64,000 nt of DNA. Origin: an uncultured Oscillospiraceae bacterium. Lineage in GTDB: Bacteria; Bacillota; Clostridia; Oscillospirales; Ruminococcaceae. The stretch covers positions 22,934 to 86,933 of the forward strand of contig CAKSEO010000004.1 of assembly GCA_934446565.1 (NCBI GenBank), in the 5' to 3' direction. Both the position numbers and the translations under genes were made by a program. The stretch's first letter is position 1, and each line of letters starts with the position of its first letter. Below, piece after piece: positions 1-5,660 of this stretch. The notes under the pieces were generated by a model, which worked only from the letters and a program-made list of their open reading frames with translations, made no database searches and was not told the origin of the DNA.

Positions 1-166
1 TGTCGAAATGCTTTTTGTAGTAGCCGAAGTAGTTCAGCTCATACACGTAGTACGCGATATGAAACCAATTATCGGCAGCACGTTCTACTTCCTTGCGAAT
101 CTTTTCAATATAGCTGATGAACATTTCTTCATCAGTATCAGCAGGTTTTATTACCTCTGTTGACAT
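1..166 (-). CDS. Hypothetical protein, 3' end outside the window
   Basis: Only the first 55 codons are inside the window. The start ATG at 164-166 follows a strong GGAGGAGAT ribosome binding site. The visible part is acidic, then rich in aromatic residues (motif YYVYELNYFGYYKKHF). I do not recognise a family. It shares the leader ATCATCTGTGGAGG with the next two upstream genes on the same strand, so the three probably belong to one accessory unit. Confidence 0.5.
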   Translation of the reverse strand, partial: MSTEVIKPADTDEEMFISYIEKIRKEVERAADNWFHIAYYVYELNYFGYYKKHFD

Positions 167-228
167 TGTTTCATCTCCTCCACAGATGATTGCGTCCGTC
201 TGGACTGCCGAGACTATTTAACGCCATA

Positions 229-465
229 TCATGACATGTTATCTATTGAATCGCTCAACGCTTTTCCGAGAATAACGCGCTTTGACACGCGACCGCCCAT
301 TGCTACATACTTAGCATAGAGCTCGTCAATGCACTGCTCACACGGGTAATCTTCGCCGATTTCCTCATTGAAAAACTTATTGTAGATTTTCACCGCTTCA
401 TCATGCATTTCTTTTTCCAGCCGTGCCAAGCAATTAACATCCTCTGCTTTCAGTTCTAAGCTCAT
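229..465 (-). CDS. Small hypothetical protein, 78 aa
   Basis: This is a small acidic, soluble protein of 78 residues with no signal peptide or membrane segment. It has a CEQC pair near residue 43 and a C-terminal stretch with GGRVSKRVILGKAL. The ATG is preceded by GGAGGTGGTGATAAA, a good ribosome binding site, and by the same ATCATCTGTGGAGG leader as its neighbours. No family is recognised. The shared leader and close packing suggest a plasmid- or phage-like accessory cassette, but no integrase or replication gene is visible to prove it. Confidence 0.5.
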   Translation of the reverse strand: MSLELKAEDVNCLARLEKEMHDEAVKIYNKFFNEEIGEDYPCEQCIDELYAKYVAMGGRVSKRVILGKALSDSIDNMS

Positions 466-492
466 TTTATCACCACCTCCACAGATGATTTT

Positions 493-705
493 TTAAGGCG
501 GGAATTTTAACCCCCGCTGTCTGGCAAGACTGCTATAGCGGTTCACCCAGGTGTCTACACGTATGCGCACATCTCTCAAACGCATATTACCTATACCAAA
601 GTAAACCGTATCCGGTAAATAATTCATCTCTGATAATTTTTTCTGTGCGCACTGAAAGACGAACAGCATGAATAATATGCGGTTATCCTTTTGAGATTCC
701 GTCAT
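493..705 (-). CDS. Small hypothetical protein, 70 aa
   Basis: A 70-residue basic protein with a short hydrophobic N-terminal part (ILFMLFVFQ) too short to be a clear membrane anchor. The ATG follows GGAGGAGGTGGTAAA. The leader ATCATCTGTGGAGG is repeated here for the third time. Function is unknown. It is co-directional with the two genes downstream of it and probably part of the same small-gene cassette. Confidence 0.45.
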   Translation of the reverse strand: MTESQKDNRILFMLFVFQCAQKKLSEMNYLPDTVYFGIGNMRLRDVRIRVDTWVNRYSSLARQRGLKFPP

Positions 706-762
706 TTTACCACCTCCTCCACAGATGATATATATTTCACCGAACTGCCGGAGCAGTCGGGC

Positions 763-975
763 GTTTGTCTTGTAGCCCAGCTTTAGCGGCTGTATTTACA
801 AGGTTATTACGGTTCAGAGTGGAGGTCTTTACCTACCTCGCTTTGCTGGGCTACGCAAACAACCTATTTTCCGGCTTAGCACTCGCACCTACTGCGGGTT
901 TCAGCTTTTCCGGTTTACCCTTTCGGGTTGGTAATGGTTTTATTTCATTCGCAACCACTAAACGAAATTCAACGC
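763..975 (-). mobile_element. Possible remnant of an insertion sequence end
   Basis: No intact gene is seen between 706 and 1098. On the minus strand a start-less open stretch of about 42 codons ends at a TAG near 855 (motifs EFRLVVANEIKPLP and GKPEKLKPAVG). Just after that stop lies a pair of perfect inverted arms, GTAGCCCAGC at 772-781 and GCTGGGCTAC at 845-854, enclosing about 60 bases. A transposase C-terminus followed by a structured right end is typical of IS200/IS605-type elements. I cannot identify the transposase, so the call is tentative. Confidence 0.3.
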
Positions 976-1098
976 CTATTCATATTACTGTCAATTGAAA
1001 AAATCAAATCAAGTAACACAGTACAAAAAGCAACTTTCATGAGTATACACAATAATTCTGAATTCATAAATTCTTTACCTCCACTAAAAGAATTATGT

Positions 1099-1320
1099 TT
1101 ATGATTTTGACCCATCCCACAGGCGTACACGTTTGTAGAACACTCGACACAAAATGTAGTCCAGAGCCACGCCGACGATGAATGCAGGAAGAATCGCTAA
1201 TGCTGAAAGCGGAAGTAACGCCATTACTGATGGTTCAGGTATTCCCGCCGTCAGAGAGAAGATAACGCATATTGCAAGCCCTACTGACATCATTTCAAGA
1301 TAATACATAAAACTGTACAT
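1099..1320 (-). CDS. Small membrane protein, 73 aa
   Basis: A 73-residue protein with two predicted membrane helices, roughly residues 10-30 and 36-60, and a basic C-terminal tail. The ATG follows AGAGGGAAGAACG. It is divergent from the XRE regulator at 1514, and the space between them holds the repeated TGTGCCAAAA sites, so the regulator may control both genes. No family recognised. It could be a holin-like or accessory membrane protein, but nothing in the sequence decides this. Confidence 0.5.
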   Translation of the reverse strand: MYSFMYYLEMMSVGLAICVIFSLTAGIPEPSVMALLPLSALAILPAFIVGVALDYILCRVFYKRVRLWDGSKS

Positions 1321-1387
1321 CGTTCTTCCCTCTTTTCGCTGATTCTCTCTTGCCCTCGCCCTCCGGCGGGGGGGTTCTTTTTCGGTC

Positions 1388-1497
1388 GGGTGTGCTTTTT
1401 TGGCACACCCATATTATAGCATATAATGTGCCAAAATGGAACTGGTAAATGTGCCAAAAAAGAACACACCTTTTTATTGAATGTGTTAAAATAGAAC
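1388..1497. promoter_or_regulatory. Iterated operator sites of the XRE regulator
   Basis: The decamer TGTGCCAAAA occurs at 1427-1436 and 1450-1459, as TGTGTTAAAA at 1482-1491, and inverted as TTTTGGCACA at 1398-1407. The three direct copies extend to TGTGyyAAAAnnGAAC. The last copy ends only a few bases from the ribosome binding site of the XRE gene at 1499-1504. The arrangement is what is expected for an autoregulating repressor acting on two divergent genes. Confidence 0.6.
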
Positions 1498-1513
1498 ATA
1501 GGAGGATTATTTG

Positions 1514-1729
1514 ATGTTTAAAGAAAACTTTATGATAAATATCAAGCGTGCAAGAGAAAGTGCTAAAATGACACAACAACAAGTTGCAGATGTTTTGAAC
1601 ACCTCAAGAACCAACATAACCAAATACGAAACGGGTGCGCTTGAACCCAATATTGAAACAATAGGGTTACTAGCTGAATTATACAATGTAAGCACCGATT
1701 GGTTACTAGGAATAAAAAAAAGTAATTAA
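1514..1729 (+). CDS. XRE-family transcriptional regulator (short HTH protein)
   Basis: A 71-residue protein that is almost entirely one helix-turn-helix domain of the Cro/C1 type. The recognisable core runs from about residue 8 to 64 (RARESAKMTQQQVADVLNTS, then ITKYETGALEPN and LYNVSTDWLLG). Proteins of this size act as dimeric DNA-binding repressors. I start it at ATG 1514, nine bases after AGGAGG; TTG at 1511 is also possible. Repeated TGTGCCAAAA sites directly upstream are probably its own operators. It is followed by a short cysteine-containing gene. Confidence 0.85.
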   Translation: MFKENFMINIKRARESAKMTQQQVADVLNTSRTNITKYETGALEPNIETIGLLAELYNVSTDWLLGIKKSN

Positions 1730-1750
1730 CATTGAAAGGGGCTGAAAGAA

Positions 1751-1915
1751 ATGATAAAAGAAGAGGAAACTAAAAATTGTGAAACATGCATTTTCAATAT
1801 GCCTAATAACAAAAACGAATTTGTATGCACTGGAGCAGAAGGAAAATATGGACAACCAACGCCAATAAAAAACATAAATTATGAAGAATGTTGGGAAGAA
1901 ATCCCCGATATATAA
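1751..1915 (+). CDS. Small cysteine-containing protein, 54 aa
   Basis: A 54-residue acidic protein beginning MIKEEETKNCETC. It has four cysteines arranged CETC, then two single cysteines at about 34 and 47, which could bind a metal. It lies 21 bases after the XRE gene and has a GAAAGGGG ribosome binding site, so it is probably co-transcribed with it. A strong hairpin follows at once. No family recognised; the good start context and the terminator support a real gene. Confidence 0.5.
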   Translation: MIKEEETKNCETCIFNMPNNKNEFVCTGAEGKYGQPTPIKNINYEECWEEIPDI

Positions 1916-1916
1916 A

Positions 1917-1945
1917 AAGGCACTGCCGTAAATCGGTAGTGCCTT
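1917..1945 (+). terminator. Terminator after the XRE operon
   Basis: Perfect 12-bp stem AAGGCACTGCCG / CGGTAGTGCCTT with a five-base loop (one G-T pair), starting two bases after the stop codon of the 54-aa gene. The following bases are AT-rich but not a pure T run. Confidence 0.7.
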
Positions 1946-1999
1946 AATTATTCAACGAAACTTTACGGCTCATGTGTTAGCCGTTCAACTCTCCCCTGT

Positions 2000-2038
2000 T
2001 GCCCCCTCTCATCTTGAAAGGGGGCACTTTATTTTTCT
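2000..2038 (+). terminator. Hairpin with T-rich tail
   Basis: Stem TGCCCCCT / AGGGGGCA (2000-2026) followed by CTTTATTTTTCTG. It lies just left of the GC-rich inverted-repeat element. Confidence 0.5.
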
Positions 2039-2040
2039 GT

Positions 2041-2504
2041 TTATCGCCCTGATTCCTTTGTTTTCTCCAGAGCCGCGAGGAACTGCGGCAACGCCGCGCC
2101 CGCCGCCTACGCGCGCCAAGTATTCTTAACTTGTGGACAATTATTGTTTTGTGGGGCGCGGGGCGCCTTTGCTGATACAAGGGGCGATTTGCGCCCTGGT
2201 TGGCGGTCGCGCCTTTAACTCGCGGCTCTGTCGCCGAAACTCCTGCGGCAAGGGCTCATTTGTTGCGCTTCGCGCTGATTCCTGAATATGCCGCATATCT
2301 CTTGCAGATAGGTTATAGGCGCTTTGGCGGCATGCTCCTGCCGTTGATGTCCTGGATTTGTGAGCGCAGGGGCGCGGGTTGCTTTATATTTGTCCGGTTT
2401 ATCATAGGGGAGTTACGCGCGTGGCGGCGGGCGCGGGTGGAAGTTGCGCAGGTTCGCGGCTCTTGAGGATAAGACATGCAAGCGGTACGGAATCAGGGCG
2501 ATAA
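2041..2504. mobile_element. GC-rich non-coding element with 16-bp terminal inverted repeats
   Basis: Perfect inverted repeats TTATCGCCCTGATTCC (2041-2056) and its complement (2489-2504) bound a 464-bp segment far richer in GC than the surrounding DNA. A second nested pair, AGAGCCGCGA at 2069-2078 and its complement at 2454-2463, lies inside, with a further copy of the inner arm at 2220-2229. No reading frame in it looks like a real protein. It resembles a non-autonomous MITE-like element or a large structured RNA. No clear target-site duplication is visible. Confidence 0.5.
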
Positions 2505-2572
2505 GCTGAAGATTGCTGCTTTCCGCACTGATGGAGTTTCGTTCTACTTTTCCAAACGTTTGGAATAAAGAA

Positions 2573-2600
2573 AGTGGCAGAACGTTTCCGAACTGCCACT
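2573..2600 (-). terminator. Terminator of the toxin-antitoxin operon
   Basis: Stem AGTGGCAG / CTGCCACT with a 12-base loop lies six bases beyond the toxin stop codon on the minus strand and is followed by TTTCTTT. Confidence 0.75.
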
Positions 2601-2606
2601 ATATCA

Positions 2607-2870
2607 TTATCTTTTACTGTAATGCCCTTTACATGCGATTATCTCGACACTATCAGAAGTACACCGGAATATCAATCTATTGCAATCATCTATCCGAACA
2701 CTCCACCAACCTTGCAAATTTCCCTTTAGCGGTTCGGGCTTACCAATGCAATTATATCCGTTGCGTTCTATGTCCTCAATAAGCAAATTTATCCGCTTTA
2801 GAGTTTTTCTATCTTCTGTTTGCCAAGATTTATACTCGTCCCATGCATCGGACTGCCAAACTATTTTCAT
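2607..2870 (-). CDS. yoeB: YoeB-family mRNA interferase toxin
   Basis: An 87-residue toxin of the Txe/YoeB family, the usual length. These proteins bind the ribosome A site and cleave translated mRNA. The catalytic set known for E. coli YoeB is present at matching positions: E46 (in GKPEPL), R65 (CNRL), H83 and Y84 (CKGHYSKR near the C-terminus). The start ATG follows the antitoxin stop codon with no gap, so the two are translationally coupled. A terminator follows. The toxin appears intact; activity is inferred from the motifs. Confidence 0.92.
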   Translation of the reverse strand: MKIVWQSDAWDEYKSWQTEDRKTLKRINLLIEDIERNGYNCIGKPEPLKGNLQGWWSVRIDDCNRLIFRCTSDSVEIIACKGHYSKR

Positions 2871-3128
2871 TTACTTATCTCCAATCAGTTTATGAACAAC
2901 ACCCTTTCCGTTATCCAGGTCATCAGCTCGGCGGCGAAGTTCGGCAGCTTCGGAAGAGGTCAGACCGTTTTCATCATACAATGATACCGAAAACGGTATA
3001 CCCCCCTCACGAACCGACTTAGTGAGGAACATTGTTATTGCAGTGCTCATATCTATGCCAAGTTCCTCAAATAAATCTCTTGATTTTTCCTTTAATTCGT
3101 CGTTGACCCTAATTGAAATAGTAGCCAT
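2871..3128 (-). CDS. RelB/DinJ-family antitoxin
   Basis: An 85-residue antitoxin. Residues 1-45 form the ribbon-helix-helix DNA-binding domain (ATISIRVNDELKEKSRDLFE, then GIDMSTAITMFL), typical of RelB/DinJ proteins. The C-terminal half, charged and probably disordered alone, should wrap the toxin. The start follows GGAGGTGATAAC. A near-perfect promoter lies just upstream and probably serves as the autoregulated operator. A DinJ-type antitoxin with a YoeB-type toxin is a mixed but known pairing. Confidence 0.88.
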   Translation of the reverse strand: MATISIRVNDELKEKSRDLFEELGIDMSTAITMFLTKSVREGGIPFSVSLYDENGLTSSEAAELRRRADDLDNGKGVVHKLIGDK

Positions 3129-3146
3129 GTTATCACCTCCACTATT

Positions 3147-3175
3147 ATTATATCACTATTGTGCTACATTGTCAA
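3147..3175 (-). promoter_or_regulatory. Promoter of the toxin-antitoxin operon
   Basis: TTGACA (3170-3175) and TATAAT (3147-3152) with a 17-base spacer, about 20 bases upstream of the antitoxin start. The CACTATT motif is repeated in this region and may be bound by the antitoxin. Confidence 0.8.
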
Positions 3176-3234
3176 TACATTTGCGTGATTTGTCAAAAAT
3201 ATATATTATAGTATAAAATCATGTACAAGAAAAA

Positions 3235-3273
3235 TACCCGGCTCATCGTGAAGAACCCACGAAAATCCGGGTA
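3235..3273 (-). terminator. Intrinsic terminator
   Basis: Stem TACCCGG / CCGGGTA with an inner CGTG / ACG pairing, followed on the minus strand by TTTTTCTT. Confidence 0.75.
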
Positions 3274-3323
3274 GTGAAATTTCTCTTTTACGCAATTGCG
3301 CGTATTTATATGTAACTCTTTTT
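3235..3323 (-). ncRNA. Candidate small RNA
   Basis: A strong minus-strand promoter (3330-3358) is followed about 50-90 bases later by an intrinsic terminator and there is no reading frame between them. The predicted transcript of roughly 90 nt contains a GTAAC / GTTAC hairpin near its 5' end and the terminator stem at its 3' end. It could instead be the tail of the cysteine-rich gene upstream; the independent promoter favours a separate RNA. Confidence 0.4.
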
Positions 3324-3329
3324 TGTTAC

Positions 3330-3358
3330 ATTATACCACAGTTCCCCCGGAATTTCAA
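3330..3358 (-). promoter_or_regulatory. Promoter of the candidate small RNA
   Basis: TTGAAA (3353-3358) and TATAAT (3330-3335), 17-base spacer, with an extended TGG before the -10 box. Confidence 0.65.
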
Positions 3359-3360
3359 TA

Positions 3361-3621
3361 TCAATCCCGTTTACCGCCGTGAGTGTTCCGCCTGATGTAC
3401 TGCTGAACGAACTCCAGGTTCTCACCATGACGAATCTCCCGAACGAGCCGCCGGAACATATTCGGCAGCCACTTAACAACCAGGTCGCAGCACTCAATAT
3501 AATGCGCGCAGACTTCGCAGCCGTCGAACTTCGGACAGCTTGCGCAAGGCGGACGAGGATAAACCGGACTAGTTGCCGGACATTCCTGATAATATTTGCA
3601 CTCCCAATAATCACATGTCAA
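3361..3621 (-). CDS. Cysteine-rich small protein, 86 aa
   Basis: An 86-residue protein with nine cysteines in the first 45 residues, spaced in CxxC-like groups (CASC, CEVC, ECC), followed by a helical, basic C-terminal half. This looks like a zinc- or iron-sulfur-binding head on a short helical tail. No ribosome binding site is seen before the ATG and no family is recognised, so the gene call itself is uncertain. The small-RNA promoter overlaps its 3' end. Confidence 0.35.
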   Translation of the reverse strand: MTCDYWECKYYQECPATSPVYPRPPCASCPKFDGCEVCAHYIECCDLVVKWLPNMFRRLVREIRHGENLEFVQQYIRRNTHGGKRD

Positions 3622-3694
3622 CGCGATACCACACTATACATTTCCTTATGCTCTCTGTTCAACATTTTATCGCCCGCTCTTACCACATTTACGC

Positions 3695-3758
3695 AAAAAA
3701 GTCCAGCTTTCACTGGACTTTTCGACAAGCTGAAGCCGCACCTGGATGGCGCGGCTTT
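3695..3758 (-). repeat. Short TCAGCTTGTCG repeat module with double terminator after glgA
   Basis: Read on the minus strand: a hairpin with GCCGC / GCGGC arms (3733-3758), then TTCAGCTTGTCGAAAA (3719-3734), then a second hairpin AAAAGTCCAG / CTGGACTTTT ending in a T run. The same three-part module occurs at the end of the window after spoIVB, and the central motif forms the end of the two longer repeats at 10.7 and 39.6 kb. It should terminate glgA transcription. Confidence 0.7.
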
Positions 3759-3773
3759 TCCTATTAATTTGAT

Positions 3774-5198
3774 TTACTCTCCACAGAGTTCCTTGTAAAG
3801 ACCAATATACAGCTTTGCAGACTGCGCCCAGCTGAAATCTGCCTTCATTGCTCTTGTGACAAGCTTGCCCCAGGACATACGATTATCGTAGGCGCCCTTA
3901 GCACGCTGAATAGCGCCAAGCATATCATGCGCATTGTAGCTCTGGAATGTGAATCCGATACCGTTATCGCCGTAGTCAACGATACTATCCTTAAGGCCAC
4001 CTGTAGCACGTACTATCGGAATTGTGCCATAACGAGCTGAGATCATCTGTGCAAGACCACAGGGCTCGCTCTTAGAAGGCATCAGGAACATGTCAGCGCC
4101 GGCATATATTCTCTTAGCGAGTGCAGGATTGAATCCACGATAGAATCCTACCTTATCAGGATACCGCCAGTGCATGTTCTGGAAGAACTCCTCATACTGA
4201 CTTTCACCAGAGCCAAGTATAACAACCTGCATATCTGTAGCAATTATATCATCGAATACTGCGCGCACAAGATCAAATCCCTTGTGGTCGGCAAAACGCG
4301 AGATCATTGCCAACAGCGGTATCTTATATTCGGGCATTCCGAATTCGCTGAAAATGGCGCTCTTGCAGGCAGCCTTGCCTTTGTGGTCCTTTGCACTGAA
4401 ATTGGCCGCAATCTCCTTATCGGTCTCGGGATTGTACATATCCGTGTCGATGCCATTAAGAAATCCGCAGGTCTTGTACTGCTTGCTGACAAGTATTCTG
4501 TCAAGACCGTGAGAGAACCATGGATCCAGTATCTCCTTAGCGTAAGTCGGAGAAACCGTAGTTACCTTATCAGCAACTTCAATGGCGCCCTTCATAAAGT
4601 TGATGTCTCCATCATACTCGATGATGTTAACTTTGTGCGGCGGGATACCAACGATATCCTTTACCAGGTCAAGGCCATACTGTCCCTGATATCCTATATT
4701 ATGTATCGTGAAAACATGCTTGATGTTGTCGTAGCAGCCGCCTGCATTCCTGTAGAACAGGTCATAATAAACAGGAATAAGCGCACACTGCCAGTCGTTG
4801 GAATTAATGACCTGCGGCTTGAACTCAATATACTTGAGCATCTCAAGAACTGCGCGGCTGAAGAAAACATATCTTTCAGCGTCATCATAGTACCCATAAA
4901 GACCATTGTCACGCTTGAAATAGAATTCGTTATCAATAAAGAAATATGTAACTCCATCGACCTGCTGTGAAAAGAGACCACAATATTGTGTCCTCCAACC
5001 TACCGGAACAGTGAAATTAGTGATGTAGTTCATTTTCTCCTTCTGCTCAGGCTTAAAGGAATTAACATAGTAAGGCATGACAACGCATGCTTCCTGTCCG
5101 GCTGCGCAGAGCGCCTTCGGCAGCGAACCAGCAACATCAGCAAGACCGCCGGAAGCGGCAAAGGGACGGGCTTCACTTGCAGCATAAAGAATTCTCAT
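3774..5198 (-). CDS. glgA: Glycogen synthase (ADP-glucose type, GT5)
   Basis: GlgA extends alpha-1,4-glucan chains from ADP-glucose to build glycogen in the cytoplasm. At 474 residues it has the usual length. It shows the N-terminal MRILYAASEARPF and GGLADVAGSLPKAL motif and the C-terminal nucleotide-sugar site (PSKSEPCGLAQ, then RATGGLKDS). The start at 5198 has GGAGGAATAATTACG before it; the open frame continues 26 codons upstream without a better start. One oddity: the lysine of the family KxGGL motif (Lys15 in E. coli) is alanine here. The gene stands alone, with its own promoter and no other glycogen genes nearby. Confidence 0.95.
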   Translation of the reverse strand: MRILYAASEARPFAASGGLADVAGSLPKALCAAGQEACVVMPYYVNSFKPEQKEKMNYITNFTVPVGWRTQYCGLFSQQVDGVTYFFIDNEFYFKRDNGLYGYYDDAERYVFFSRAVLEMLKYIEFKPQVINSNDWQCALIPVYYDLFYRNAGGCYDNIKHVFTIHNIGYQGQYGLDLVKDIVGIPPHKVNIIEYDGDINFMKGAIEVADKVTTVSPTYAKEILDPWFSHGLDRILVSKQYKTCGFLNGIDTDMYNPETDKEIAANFSAKDHKGKAACKSAIFSEFGMPEYKIPLLAMISRFADHKGFDLVRAVFDDIIATDMQVVILGSGESQYEEFFQNMHWRYPDKVGFYRGFNPALAKRIYAGADMFLMPSKSEPCGLAQMISARYGTIPIVRATGGLKDSIVDYGDNGIGFTFQSYNAHDMLGAIQRAKGAYDNRMSWGKLVTRAMKADFSWAQSAKLYIGLYKELCGE

Positions 5199-5285
5199 CG
5201 TAATTATTCCTCCGATTATTTTGCAGACCGATATTTCAGCGAAACTCACAGGCGTCACTTCAATATACATATCCACCTTATATAT

Positions 5286-5314
5286 ACTATATCACAAATA
5301 ATATAATAAATCAA
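5286..5314 (-). promoter_or_regulatory. glgA promoter
   Basis: TTGATT (5309-5314) and TATAGT (5286-5291) with a 17-base spacer, about 90 bases upstream of the glgA start. Confidence 0.6.
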
Positions 5315-5352
5315 GTATGTTTTCTAATTTTTTCAAAACAGCAGGTGCGCGC

Positions 5353-5386
5353 AAAAAACAAAAGCCGCACTTTCGTACGACTTTTG
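5353..5386 (-). terminator. Terminator after tRNA-Leu
   Basis: Hairpin with CAAAAG / CTTTTG closing arms (5359-5386) and a run of six T on the minus strand, 12 bases beyond the tRNA CCA end. Confidence 0.75.
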
Positions 5387-5397
5387 CAGATATCAGT

Positions 5398-5484
5398 TGG
5401 TGCCGCTGACCGGACTTGAACCGGTATGATGTTGCCATCGAGGGATTTTAAGTCCCTTGCGTCTGCCGATTTCGCCACAGCGGC
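5398..5484 (-). tRNA. tRNA-Leu (anticodon TAA)
   Basis: A class II tRNA with a long variable arm. The acceptor arms are GCCGCTG and CAGCGGC, the T arm has GGTTCAAGTCC, and the anticodon loop CTTAAAA reads TAA, for leucine codon UUA. The 3' CCA is encoded (5398-5400). A terminator follows directly. Confidence 0.95.
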
Positions 5485-5581
5485 ATTACAACGATATTAT
5501 TTTATCATAATTCAGCGGATTTGTCAAGAGGTTATTGCAGCTTTTATTATTATGTAGAAAATTATAAAATCGTATTGAAAT

Positions 5582-5610
5582 TTGATAAGATTTGTGATAT
5601 TATATATAAT
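5582..5610 (+). promoter_or_regulatory. carB promoter
   Basis: TTGATA and TATAAT with a 17-base spacer, about 50 bases upstream of the carB start. Confidence 0.7.
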
Positions 5611-5660
5611 GATAATTCTGTGCAGATACAGAGTAGAAAAACGGATAAGGGAGTAAAATT

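Larger units (their letters stand above)
179..729 (-). repeat. ATCATCTGTGGAGG leader repeated before three small genes
   Basis: The 14-bp sequence ATCATCTGTGGAGG, read on the minus strand, occurs at about 177-190, 476-489 and 715-728, each time just upstream of a start codon. It contains the Shine-Dalgarno core, but the ATCATCTGT part is not needed for ribosome binding, so its conservation suggests duplication of a leader cassette or a regulator or RNA binding site. Confidence 0.6.

Noticed and set aside
765-998. A 77-codon plus-strand frame
   Set aside because: It spans the inverted arms of the suspected insertion-sequence end and has no start signal.
2200-2466. An 88-codon frame inside the GC-rich element
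   Set aside because: No start signal, and the composition follows GC bias rather than codon use; the inverted-repeat structure explains the segment better.
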